DNA of 64,000 nt, from contig JBFRWB010000087.1 in assembly GCA_051439375.1 (NCBI GenBank), positions 50,842-114,841 on the forward strand, read 5' to 3'. Below are positions 17,501 through 24,979 of this stretch, one piece after another. Every line of letters starts with the position of its first letter. Position 1 is the first letter of the stretch. Both the position numbers and the translations under genes were made by a program. The DNA comes from JBGTGT01 sp051439375 (GTDB taxonomy: Bacteria; Cyanobacteriota; Cyanobacteriia; Cyanobacteriales; Microcystaceae). The notes below the pieces were generated by a model that saw only the letters and a list, made by a program, of their open reading frames with translations, was not told the DNA's origin and did no database searches.

Positions 17501-18293
17501 TCCATTGACTATTTTCTTCTAAATTCGTAATTTCAGGTTGTTTTCCTGTTCGATAAAGCTTGGCCGCTTCTCCTGTTAAATCGGGTGCAATATATAACCG
17601 GCCACCGTCGGCTTTTAAAGCTGTCAGACTGGTTTCTAAGGCGGTTTGCCAGTCGTTCACACTCAATTGCTCACTTATTTGACTGAAAAATGCTTCTTGT
17701 TCCCTTTGCAGAATCGTCTGCTGTTTTAAGGTATTTTGTGCGATCGCCAAAGAGATTTGCTTACTCAACAACTCTACCATTTCCCATTCTCTGACAGCAA
17801 AACGTCTCGGTTCACTATGATGAATCGCTAAAAGTCCCCATAATTGTTCTCCATAGAAAATCGGGGTGCAAAGAGACGCTAGAACTCCCATTCCTAAGAG
17901 ATATTGAACATGACACTCAGATACGTCAGTATGACTGAGTTGAAAGCCATTAGCATTCTTATCTCGTTCGTGAGTGGTTTTTCGTTTTGTGGTGACATCA
18001 ATTGCCACACTTGTGTGTTTTGTCAGGAATTGTTCTCTTACATTAGAAGGAATGTCAGTGGCGGGAAACTTCAAACCTAGAAGGGAAGGTAAGTTATTTG
18101 ATACAATCGCCTCAGCAATAACCTCTCCACTGCGATCAGCGTCAAACTGATAGATTTTGACCCGATCTACCCCCAAATACCCCCGTGTTTGCTCAACAAT
18201 TAGATTAAGAATCTCTGGCAACTTTTGAGTACTATGAATACTATTGAGAATAGTATGGAGTAATTGTTCTTGAGGAAGAGAGGGATGAACCAT
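14541..18293 (-). CDS. cph2: Cph2-type phytochrome/cyanobacteriochrome c-di-GMP protein
   Basis: 1250 residues with the domain order of Synechocystis Cph2. GAF1 (about 20-190) has FPATDIP (76-82) and the bilin-binding Cys127-His128. A PHY-like domain (about 200-400) has a tongue near FRQEKEREIRWAG and SFETW. A GGDEF-like domain (about 415-575) reads HGDRF (498-502) and is probably catalytically dead. The EAL domain (about 590-840) has intact EAL at 626-628. A cyanobacteriochrome GAF (about 910-1070) has Cys1009-His1010 and a DPCF motif (979-982) with a second cysteine. A C-terminal GGDEF (about 1085-1250) has intact GGEEF (1167-1171). In Synechocystis, Cph2 makes c-di-GMP under blue light and stops phototaxis. 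The N-terminal half should be red/far-red sensing, and the C-terminal GAF a two-cysteine blue-absorbing type (inference). Confidence 0.93.
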   Translation of the reverse strand: MVHPSLPQEQLLHTILNSIHSTQKLPEILNLIVEQTRGYLGVDRVKIYQFDADRSGEVIAEAIVSNNLPSLLGLKFPATDIPSNVREQFLTKHTSVAIDVTTKRKTTHERDKNANGFQLSHTDVSECHVQYLLGMGVLASLCTPIFYGEQLWGLLAIHHSEPRRFAVREWEMVELLSKQISLAIAQNTLKQQTILQREQEAFFSQISEQLSVNDWQTALETSLTALKADGGRLYIAPDLTGEAAKLYRTGKQPEITNLEENSQWIALMKGENPLKVSPNLSEEENEKRPFSNPYSPKAYTIAELEQDYQLRDLIAAFQEHSLLSILFIPLRSRQQWGGCLVLFRQEKEREIRWAGRYDKDIRNTRPRQSFETWIEQTHLVPDWQPSELKLAYSLVSHLYIAITQQRISRLITHQASYDRLTQLPNGTVFSQQLSLNLLNKLPEGQVLAVIMIDLDRFKRINKNFGHQIGDYLLQQISERLQNCLETHTDHETYLARWHGDRFIIQLSQVAYSDEINSFCEHLLETFYDPFYIQGQALSISGSLGVALAPYDGDTPEILIKNSEIAMYQAKEKGKNTYHLYEANNNRQSLDLLSLETDLRQAIERDELQLYYQPQINLKTGILEGVEALLRWQHPRLGLVSPGQFIPLAEEIGLIGSLGQWVLKKACQQQVDWQKDGFADLKMAVNLSYRQFQNPQFVEQVLSAIATTTINPHSLELEITESLIMEDISATVTILEVLQAQGIQIAIDDFGTGYSSLGNLKHLPIDTLKIDKSLIEDLMSDPKNTAILQGIMTIGQGLKLNLVAEGIENKQQLELLRNMGCHYAQGYYISYPLPPDQLTKLLLSPQVLKGESQTLLPQSNLTTEEIEVVPQGEAETLTGASETLSLSQRHLSQKIAEYVRLEEELKQQISRERLVMEISQRIRQSLKLEEILNKAALEIRHFLNTDRVVLYKFNRDWSGKVVIESLSTGTTSIMGETINDPCFKENYVKFYRQGRIRAIEDIQNAGLAQCHVNMLTSYHVKANLVVPIVYEDKIWGLMIAHHCRCPRTWHSSDIQLLHDLGVQVAIAIHQAELVENLEKSNLRLQELSYQDSLTQIANRLLFDEYLTKEWQRLMRSQDYLSLILCDVDHFKLFNDNYGHPAGDSCLHDVAQMMKRCVRRPSDLVARYGGEEFAVILPNTPVEGAMCVAEEIRKRVRALGIPHAHSAHQYVTLSLGVATLIPTSVVSPEALIMAADEALYKAKATGRDQVCF

Positions 18294-18446
18294 AATTGTT
18301 GAGCGTTGATTACCTTTTGGTATTCTGAGACACTTTCTATAGAATAATTATAAACCAATTACCATTTGTAAGAATTATCTCTTTTTTCTAGGTAAAACAT
18401 TGACAATCAATATATCAATAACAGACTTTGCCATTTTTCATGGTAA

Positions 18447-18466
18447 GGACAATTCATGAATTGTCC
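18447..18466. repeat. Perfect 20-bp palindrome
   Basis: GGACAATTCA followed by its exact reverse complement TGAATTGTCC. It lies between cph2 and sqdX and has no T-run on either side, so it is not a clear terminator. The flanks (GTAA before, CTAC after) extend the symmetry imperfectly. I recall similar elements in other cyanobacterial genomes as dispersed repeats. Confidence 0.75.
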
Positions 18467-18485
18467 CTACAACAAGTATCATCTT

Positions 18486-19619
18486 CTAAGCAGCCAACGA
18501 AACAGAATTTTTAGCCAAGACATCTTGATAATAACGGCGTAACTGTTGGGTTGCTGCACTCCACCCCCATTTTTCTGCCTCTAAGCGAGCATTCTGCCGT
18601 AATTGTTCCCGTTCTTCCGTTGCAGCTAACAAGCGTTGTGTTGCCGTTACAGCCCCTTGAGCGTCTTGAGGATCAAATAAATAACCATTGACACCATCGG
18701 TCACAATATCAAGGATACCACCCGATGCCGCCGCCACTACAGGACAGCCTGCCGCCATCGCTTCTAATAAGACTAACCCTAATGTTTCGGTACGAGAGGG
18801 AAAAATAAACGCATCGGATGACGCAAAAGCAGATGCTAACTCTAAACCTTGTAAATAACCAACGAAATAGGTCGCTGTTCTCTTAAAATGGGCTTCTAAA
18901 GTCTCTCGATGAGGGCCATCCCCTACAATCGCTAAACGGGCGTTAGGAATAGACTCTAATACGGGTTTAATCTCATCAATTTGTTTTTCGGCTGAAACTC
19001 GCCCGACATATAATAATAGAGGGTCATCAGGATGCCCTTGAGAAAGACGCGATCGCATGGTTTGACTGGCTAAATGGGGCTGAAACATCTCAGTATCTAC
19101 CCCTCTTTGCCATAAATCGACTCGTTCAATCCCATGACTCCCTAATTCTTGTACCATCGCATTAGAGGTACATAAGTTTAATTCTGCTTGGTTATGGCCG
19201 AGTTTTAGTAACTCCCACAGTAGTCCTTCTAGAGATCCTAAGCCATAATGATGTAAATATTGGGGTAAATGGGTATGATATGAAGCAACGAGGGGAATTT
19301 TCATTGTTTTAGCGTAATAAATACCGCCTACGCCTAAAACGGCAGGATTAACCACATGAACTAAATCGGGCTGAAATCGTTCTAAGGCTTTACCAATTGT
19401 AGGGCGAGGAATGGCTAATTTTAGTTCAGGATAGAGAGGCAAAGGAATCCCTTTTATTCCTTTTATTTTTGCTCCTTTATACTCTTTTAATCCACCATCT
19501 GGGGAAAAAACAAGAACCTGATCTCCTTGACGTTGTAGATGTTCGACGGTATGTTTAAGACGAGTCACAATTCCGTCAATTTTCGGTAAAAAGGTTTCGG
19601 TAAAAAGGGCAATTTTCAT
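18486..19619 (-). CDS. sqdX: Sulfoquinovosyltransferase SqdX (GT4)
   Basis: A 377-residue GT-B glycosyltransferase, typical SqdX length, when started at the internal ATG (19619), which gives MKIALFTETFLPKIDGI. An upstream ATG at 19649 would add ten residues without family similarity. Signatures are SYHTHLPQYLHHYGL, WQRGVDTEMF, YVGRVSAEKQ, GDGPHRE and the nucleotide-sugar motif SRTETLGLVLLEAMA. SqdX transfers sulfoquinovose from UDP-sulfoquinovose to diacylglycerol to make the thylakoid lipid SQDG. The partner sqdB is not in the window. Confidence 0.9.
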   Translation of the reverse strand: MKIALFTETFLPKIDGIVTRLKHTVEHLQRQGDQVLVFSPDGGLKEYKGAKIKGIKGIPLPLYPELKLAIPRPTIGKALERFQPDLVHVVNPAVLGVGGIYYAKTMKIPLVASYHTHLPQYLHHYGLGSLEGLLWELLKLGHNQAELNLCTSNAMVQELGSHGIERVDLWQRGVDTEMFQPHLASQTMRSRLSQGHPDDPLLLYVGRVSAEKQIDEIKPVLESIPNARLAIVGDGPHRETLEAHFKRTATYFVGYLQGLELASAFASSDAFIFPSRTETLGLVLLEAMAAGCPVVAAASGGILDIVTDGVNGYLFDPQDAQGAVTATQRLLAATEEREQLRQNARLEAEKWGWSAATQQLRRYYQDVLAKNSVSLAA

Positions 19620-19919
19620 AACTTGGCTATCATAGAGAGTTAGCATCAAGGTTCATTGTAGAATGAAGCGTCCCTTCTAACCTGAATTGCTGGTGGGTAC
19701 AAGAAAAAACTTGTTATTGAACTGTTTATATATCACCTCAAAATGAATCTATGTTGCAACCTCAAACCCTCAACAGGGATTACTTTTTAATTTTTGTCTT
19801 GAGTCTCTCTTACATTCTTAGAAAACTTCAAAATTAGACAGTCACAATTTTTCATTGTGCATAGTGCTAGATTGTGGCGCAAGGAAACCTGCGCCTTTAC
19901 ATATACACTAACCTTAACC
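19620..19919. other. Non-coding gap between sqdX and gloA with a hairpin
   Basis: No gene is supported. At 19876-19895 there is a 6-bp GC-rich stem (GGCGCA / TGCGCC) with an eight-base loop, just downstream of the gloA stop on the minus strand. It lacks a T-run, so it may be a dispersed palindromic repeat or a weak terminator. Confidence 0.45.
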
Positions 19920-20351
19920 TTAACGACTAGCTGCTACCGTTTCAGGTTGAGATTTATTTGCTCCCTGTGTTCCTAATTGAATTAATTCTACTTTATAACC
20001 ATTAGGATCTTCGACAAAAGCAATAACCGTTGAACCATGTTTCATTGGCCCCGGTTCTCTGCTAACTTTACCCCCTAATGTTTTGATTTTCTCACAGGTG
20101 CTATAAATATCATCTACCCCAAGGGCAATATGACCATAAGCATCCCCTAAATCATAACTATCTGTTCCCCAATTGTAGGTTAACTCAATCACTGCTTCTT
20201 CTGATTCATCGCCATATCCGACAAATGCAAGGGTAAATTCCCCTCCCGGATAGTCTTTTTGCCGTAATAGCTTCATCCCAAGAACATCACAGTAAAATTT
20301 TAGGGATTCTTCTAGGCTATTGACTCGTAACATTGTGTGTAAAATACGCAT
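19920..20351 (-). CDS. gloA: Lactoylglutathione lyase (glyoxalase I)
   Basis: A 143-residue glyoxalase I from the ATG at 20351 (MRILHTMLRVNSLEESLKFY). A further ATG at 20393 would add 14 non-conserved residues. Metal-site residues are visible as His in RILHTM, Glu in VIELTYNWG, His in YGHIALGV and Glu in YKVELIQLG, which together give the expected two-His, two-Glu set of the Ni-dependent class. It detoxifies methylglyoxal as its glutathione adduct. The C-terminal tail after LGTQGAN is variable. It stands between sqdX and the REC-GGDEF-EAL gene, all on the minus strand but with gaps that argue for separate transcription. Confidence 0.93.
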   Translation of the reverse strand: MRILHTMLRVNSLEESLKFYCDVLGMKLLRQKDYPGGEFTLAFVGYGDESEEAVIELTYNWGTDSYDLGDAYGHIALGVDDIYSTCEKIKTLGGKVSREPGPMKHGSTVIAFVEDPNGYKVELIQLGTQGANKSQPETVAASR

Positions 20352-20482
20352 AATTTTGAGAATGGGAATAAGGACATGACTAAAGGTTAACATAAGGTGA
20401 ATTTTCAGGGCAGGTTCTCTAAAAATATCTACGATTTATGTGAGGCGTTAATTCCTAAACCTGTGCCTAAGACGGGTTACTA

Positions 20483-22222
20483 TTAAGCTGTTAACTGTAA
20501 TTGTTTATCCATAAACTGAACAGCATTTTTATCATCTAAAGGACGGGCAAAAAAGTAACCTTGTCCATAGTCACACCGTAAGTTTTTCAACATCTTTAAT
20601 TGCTGTTCGGTTTCAATTCCTTCAGCCACTAACCCTAATCCTAAATCTTGGGCTAGGTTAACAATAGATTTGACAATCTCTGAGTTTTTGTGGGCATTTT
20701 TCTTTGGATTGATAAAGGAACGATCAATTTTTAAAATATCAATGGGTAAATAGTGAAGATAACTTAGGGAAGAGTAACCCGTTCCAAAATCATCAATACA
20801 AAGTTTAATATTTCGTGCTTTTAGTTCTTCTAAAATCTTATTAGCGATCGCTGGATTCTCAATGAGATTTTCCATCAAAAAGCTTTCGGTGATTTCGAGT
20901 TTTAAATTATGTCCCGGTAACCCCACCATTGCTAACAAGTCATCAATTTGTTTAATCAGATCAGGGTTGGCTAATTGAATTCCTGATAAATTAACATTCA
21001 TGCTGAGATCGGACAAAGCAGGATATAATTCTTGCCAAGAGCGAAGTCGCTGACAGGCTTCAATTAATGTCCAATGGCCGAGAGGAATAATGAGTCCGGT
21101 TTCTTCTGCAAGGGGAATAAAATCAACGGGAGAAATATATCCTCTAGATGGATGTTTCCAACGAATTAAAGCCTCAAACCCTGTTAGTTTTCCTGTCTCT
21201 AGACAAACAATGGGTTGATAATTTAGATGTAACTGCTTTCGATCAATTGCCGCTTGTAAATCCGTTTCTAATTGGAGTCGGTTACAAACCTTTTCCTGCA
21301 TACTAGCATCATAAACAACCGCACTTCCCCGTCCATTCATTTGAGCATAATGTTTAGCAATATCAGCAGCCCGCAAAAATTCTTCTGCTGTTTGATAGGA
21401 GTTGCTACTCATCACAATTCCCATGCTACTCGTAGAGTAAACAACAGGCCCATCTAAATGAAATGGCTGGCTAAAAGCCTTTTGAATCGCTTGAGCAATG
21501 GGATCAACCGCTTTGGAATTGTCAAGATAATCGAGAAGAATAATAAACTCATCTCCTCTCATTCTGGCTAAGGTGTTAGGAGGTTTTATAATGTTTTTTA
21601 AACGGACAGCCGTTGCATGAAGAAGTTGATTTCCTAAACGTTGCCCTAAACTATATTTAACCATTTGATAGCGGTTTAAATTTAAAAACAAGACAGCAAA
21701 TAATTCCTTTCGATGTTTTTGTTGGGCAATGCGTTGCTCAAGGGCTTTTATAAAGTAATTGCGGTTAGGTAATTGGGTTAACTCATCATAAAGAGCTAAG
21801 TATTGCAACCTCTCTTTATTCTTTTTGTAATCTCGGCGAATCTTCGCTTCTTTTAACTCCCTTTCAATGGCTGGTACAAGGCGAAACCATTTATTTTTAT
21901 CAATATAATCCTGTGCGCCCGCTTTCATTGCTCGAACCGCTTGTTCGTCAGAAATTGTTCCTGATAACACAATAAAAGGGATATCTAATTGTCTGTCTTT
22001 AACCACAGAAAGTGCGCCCAAAGAATCAAATTGAGGCAGTTCATGATCGGCAACAACGACATCCCATCCCTCCGTTTCATCTAACGCTGTGAGCATTTCA
22101 GCCTTATTCTGTACCTGTTGATACTGGATTTCATGATAGCCTTCTTTCTCTAGTTCGAGGAGAATTAGGGCTAAGTCATCTGCGTTATCTTCAACAATCA
22201 GGAGTCTCAGTGGGTGATTCAT
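20483..22222 (-). CDS. REC-GGDEF-EAL response regulator, probable c-di-GMP phosphodiesterase
   Basis: A 579-residue protein. The receiver domain (about 1-125) has the acidic pair E11/D12, phosphoacceptor D59 in VVADHELP, and K109. The GGDEF domain (about 138-305) is degenerate: the signature reads RGDEF (222-226), and the metal-binding Asp of the usual LDIDRF is Asn181 in FLNLNRY. The EAL domain (about 315-575) is intact, with EAL at 350-352, DDFGTGYSSL and VAEGIET. Phosphorylation-controlled c-di-GMP hydrolysis is the likely output. No histidine kinase is adjacent. It is the third c-di-GMP protein in about 10 kb. Confidence 0.92.
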   Translation of the reverse strand: MNHPLRLLIVEDNADDLALILLELEKEGYHEIQYQQVQNKAEMLTALDETEGWDVVVADHELPQFDSLGALSVVKDRQLDIPFIVLSGTISDEQAVRAMKAGAQDYIDKNKWFRLVPAIERELKEAKIRRDYKKNKERLQYLALYDELTQLPNRNYFIKALEQRIAQQKHRKELFAVLFLNLNRYQMVKYSLGQRLGNQLLHATAVRLKNIIKPPNTLARMRGDEFIILLDYLDNSKAVDPIAQAIQKAFSQPFHLDGPVVYSTSSMGIVMSSNSYQTAEEFLRAADIAKHYAQMNGRGSAVVYDASMQEKVCNRLQLETDLQAAIDRKQLHLNYQPIVCLETGKLTGFEALIRWKHPSRGYISPVDFIPLAEETGLIIPLGHWTLIEACQRLRSWQELYPALSDLSMNVNLSGIQLANPDLIKQIDDLLAMVGLPGHNLKLEITESFLMENLIENPAIANKILEELKARNIKLCIDDFGTGYSSLSYLHYLPIDILKIDRSFINPKKNAHKNSEIVKSIVNLAQDLGLGLVAEGIETEQQLKMLKNLRCDYGQGYFFARPLDDKNAVQFMDKQLQLTA

Positions 22223-22473
22223 AGGATCTTATTTATCAAGCATTCAGAGTTTGGCTACATTGTAACCGAACATCATCACCTTTTATTTGCAGGGGAATAT
22301 AAATATATAGCAGCACAGAATGATTATTGAACAAGGAAGAAAAGATTGAACCTCACATTTTATCGCAATTACCAAGGTAATAAGGTACACCCCTAAAGCA
22401 TTAAAACCTAGTCAGGGCTTTCCTTTACACGAATGACTGTTGCATTAGTGCCTCGTGCGCAGTACTATACCTT

Positions 22474-23121
22474 TTAATTAATAATCAAATGGCGATCTTC
22501 GTCCACCGAAATCATTCCCTGACGCTGAAAATCACCTAATAGACGAGTAATTGTTACGCGGGTTGTACTAATGGCGTTAGCAAGGTTTTGATGGGTTAAA
22601 CGTACAGGTAAACGAGTTCCTGTCTCTGTAGATTCTCCCATTTCCTGTTTTAAAAGGTGCAGTAAATGATATAAACGCTCTTCTACCCGTTTTAGTCCAG
22701 AAATCGCCAATAAAGCTTCTGTTTGTTTCATTCTTCTTGCCATTTGTGTCACCATCACCTGAGTCAGTCGAGGAGAATTTTCCAGTTCTGTGAGGGAATA
22801 CCAACGAAGATAAACCTCTGACATTGCTTTAGCATGATAAGCATCAATATGACTTAACCATTGACCAAAAAAGGTATTTTGTTGCGCCCAACCCAGTATA
22901 ATCTCATCTCCTGATAGGGATATCTGGCTTAATTGGACAATTCCTCGGCAAACCTGCCATACACCATTATTTAATAAGGGAACAATATCGCTTCTATCAT
23001 AAAATTTTAAGTCACGTTCCTCAGTGCTAGATTCAACGGATAGTGCAGGAAGGGGAGAGTAAGTAAAAACCATAGGAGGATGGGACAAATAGGGATAATC
23101 CACCTTATAATAATTCTTCAA
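22474..23121 (-). CDS. Crp/Fnr family transcriptional regulator
   Basis: A 215-residue regulator with an N-terminal cyclic-nucleotide-binding-like jelly roll (about 35-115), a long dimerisation helix (about 120-155), and a C-terminal winged HTH. The HTH region (LTHQNLANAISTTRVTITRL) resembles the cyanobacterial NtcA-like branch, but the effector domain is clearly different from NtcA. Residues for cAMP binding are not evident, so the ligand is unknown. The gene is divergent from the TIGR04283 glycosyltransferase gene with only 37 bp between starts, so it may control that gene or itself. Confidence 0.87.
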   Translation of the reverse strand: MKNYYKVDYPYLSHPPMVFTYSPLPALSVESSTEERDLKFYDRSDIVPLLNNGVWQVCRGIVQLSQISLSGDEIILGWAQQNTFFGQWLSHIDAYHAKAMSEVYLRWYSLTELENSPRLTQVMVTQMARRMKQTEALLAISGLKRVEERLYHLLHLLKQEMGESTETGTRLPVRLTHQNLANAISTTRVTITRLLGDFQRQGMISVDEDRHLIIN

Positions 23122-23158
23122 GGTAAAAAGAAGGTGATTATCAGGTTAAGCAAAGGTT

Positions 23159-23833
23159 ATGAAAATGAGTGTTATTATTCCCACCTTGAATGAAGCCACC
23201 ACCCTCAAGGCAACGTTACAGGGGGTTTTGCAGGATAAAAATGTAGAAGTTTGGGTAATAGATGGGGGAAGTGGGGATAAAACCATAGAATTAGCCCATC
23301 AGTGCGGTGTAAATGCGCTTATTTCTCCTAATAAGGGTAAAGCGGCACAAATGAATTATGGTGCAACTTTAGCTACTGGGGAAATTCTCTTATTCTTACA
23401 CGCTGATACGTTGCTTCCCCCTAATTATGGGGATAAAATTCGAGAAATGGTGCAATATTCTTCTATTATTGCGGGTTCATTTCAGTTTCGCTTTAAAGAT
23501 CCTACCTTTTCTTTAAAAATTATCGAAAAAACAGTTAATTGGCGATCGCATTGGTTATCTCTTCCCTATGGAGATCAGGGGTTATTTCTTAAAGCTAATA
23601 CTTTTCAAGGAATGGGAGGGTTTAAGAATATGGCTATTATGGAGGATTTTGAGTTAATACAACGGTTAAAAAAACAAGGAAAGATTGGTATTATCCCTTC
23701 TCCTGTGATTATTTCAGATCGTCGCTGGCGTAAGTTAGGGGTTTTCCGCACAACTTTAGTCAATCAAATGATTGTTCTCGGCTATTACTTAGGGGTTTCT
23801 CCCGAACAGTTAGTGAAATGGTATGGCAGATAA
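23159..23833 (+). CDS. TIGR04283-type family 2 glycosyltransferase
   Basis: A 224-residue GT2 enzyme. It starts MKMSVIIPTLNEA, with the nucleotide-binding DGGSGD, then NKGKAAQMNYGA, LFLHADTLLP (DxD-like) and the acceptor-side YGDQGLF and EDFEL motifs. Members of TIGR04283 are linked in the literature to arsenosugar biosynthesis or other small-sugar transfer, but the substrate cannot be read from the sequence. It is divergently transcribed from the Crp/Fnr-type gene. A second in-frame ATG three codons in is possible. A CAGTTAT repeat follows its stop. Confidence 0.85.
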   Translation: MKMSVIIPTLNEATTLKATLQGVLQDKNVEVWVIDGGSGDKTIELAHQCGVNALISPNKGKAAQMNYGATLATGEILLFLHADTLLPPNYGDKIREMVQYSSIIAGSFQFRFKDPTFSLKIIEKTVNWRSHWLSLPYGDQGLFLKANTFQGMGGFKNMAIMEDFELIQRLKKQGKIGIIPSPVIISDRRWRKLGVFRTTLVNQMIVLGYYLGVSPEQLVKWYGR

Positions 23834-23835
23834 AT

Positions 23836-23849
23836 CAGTTATCAGTTAT
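23836..23849. repeat. Short heptameric repeat (CAGTTAT x2)
   Basis: Two CAGTTAT units directly after the stop codon of the preceding gene. It belongs to the CAGTGAT/CAGTTAT family seen at 717, 5552 and 44410. Confidence 0.55.
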
Positions 23850-23894
23850 CCATATTTAAAACATCTTCCTCACCAAATCTTAAGGGAAATGGCT

Positions 23895-24623
23895 TTAACT
23901 TTCATCAGGATTAACCCCTGCTTCTCTTAATCTTCGTTTTAATTCTTCAATCTCTTGTAAAGCTAACTCTTTTTGCTGACGTTCATATTCTTTCTGTTGT
24001 CTTTCCTCTGTGGCTGCTTCTTCTGGACTAAGGACTAATTCCCCTTCTGACGTAAAATAACGTAGCTTATCCTCATAAATTCCTAAATATAACCCTAACT
24101 GCTCACTCCATAACCATCCTTGTTCATTGGGTTCTATGGGTTGATAATTACCACTGATTAAAGTAAATCCTTCAAACTCTAAAGTATAAGGGTCAAACCA
24201 GAAATAATCAGGTGTACGGAACGTATTTTGATAAATTTCTTTCTTTTCTTCCCTATCGGTTTGGGCGGTACTATCGGATAAAATTTCGACAATGACATGA
24301 GGATATTTGCCGTCTTCTTCCCAAACCACCCAACTGCGCCGATTTTGGTTTCTTGTTGTTCCTAAAACTACAAAAAAGTCGGGTCCTCTAAAGAATTCTG
24401 ATTTTTTCTGGTTGGGACTATAGTAAATGGTTAAGTTTCCTGCCGCAAAATAATCTTCTCTCTCTTGCCACACCCATTCTAAAGATTTCAGCAACAGAAT
24501 AATCTGAGTGAGATGTAAATTACTTTCCAAGGGGGGTTCATCACTCCAAAATTGACCAGATGGATAGATTATCTCATGGTTTTGTTCTAAATTGGTGGCA
24601 GATGGCGATTGAGTGACCGTCAT
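23895..24623 (-). CDS. Uma2 family (DUF820) putative endonuclease
   Basis: About 242 residues from the ATG at 24623; an upstream ATG at 24644 would add seven. It has the DUF820/Uma2 restriction-endonuclease-like fold signatures: PDFFVVLG, then HVIVEILSDSTAQTDREEKKEIYQ and PDYFWFDP. The acidic residues and Lys fit a PD-(D/E)XK site. A C-terminal coiled coil rich in Glu, Gln and Arg (about 205-240, ending KRRLREAGVNP) is common in the family. These proteins are very abundant in cyanobacteria and their biological role is unknown. Confidence 0.88.
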   Translation of the reverse strand: MTVTQSPSATNLEQNHEIIYPSGQFWSDEPPLESNLHLTQIILLLKSLEWVWQEREDYFAAGNLTIYYSPNQKKSEFFRGPDFFVVLGTTRNQNRRSWVVWEEDGKYPHVIVEILSDSTAQTDREEKKEIYQNTFRTPDYFWFDPYTLEFEGFTLISGNYQPIEPNEQGWLWSEQLGLYLGIYEDKLRYFTSEGELVLSPEEAATEERQQKEYERQQKELALQEIEELKRRLREAGVNPDES

Positions 24624-24672
24624 AATGGCTGAGTTGGCAAACAATTATTCTGATTTTAACCTGCGTCTTTAG

Positions 24673-24707
24673 AATTATGAACTATAAATCATAAATTATG
24701 AATGGTA
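24673..24707. repeat. Heptameric tandem repeat (AATTATG type)
   Basis: Five heptamers: AATTATG, AACTATA, AATCATA, AATTATG, AATGGTA. The 3' end of the truncated four-helix-bundle gene, including its stop codon, is inside this run. Confidence 0.75.
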
Positions 24708-24843
24708 ATTCTGTTATGTCAGTTAAAGAATATTTTTTTTCTAAGAGAAATTTTTTAGATAATTCAAAAATTTCCATAGCGGCTGAGAAGGCTTTTTGAT
24801 AAGCCTTTAAGTCTTTATGACTTTTAATCAACTTGTTCGCCAT
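24682..24843 (-). pseudogene. Four-helix-bundle (S23/IVP-like) protein remnant
   Basis: The open frame from the ATG at 24843 gives about 53 residues. The first 45 (KSHKDLKAYQKAF, then EIFELSKKF and KKYSLTD) match the N-terminal half of the four-helix-bundle family related to 23S rRNA intervening-sequence proteins. Members are usually about 115-130 residues and continue with a QIRRS segment after SLTD; here that is lost and the frame runs into an AATTATG heptamer array (24673-24707). A second heptamer array lies upstream at 24901-24928. A longer start at 24918 would translate that repeat and is not convincing. Probably a decayed gene. Confidence 0.7.
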
Positions 24844-24900
24844 GTTTGATGGTGCTTTTACTTGATAATAGTGATTTTTATTGTCGTATAAAAATCCTCC

Positions 24901-24928
24901 TCTCTCCTTACTCCTCACTCCCTACTCA
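24901..24928. repeat. Heptameric repeat (TTACTCC type)
   Basis: Four heptamers: TCTCTCC, TTACTCC, TCACTCC, CTACTCA. It lies upstream of the four-helix-bundle remnant and together with the run at 24673 brackets it. Confidence 0.55.
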
Positions 24929-24979
24929 AAAACCACACTTTAGGTAAAAAACCTACCCTTGTAAGCTTATTAACCCCCC

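Noticed and set aside
24844..24918. Longer start for the four-helix-bundle remnant
   Set aside because: It translates a heptamer repeat and gives no family similarity before the MANKLIK start.
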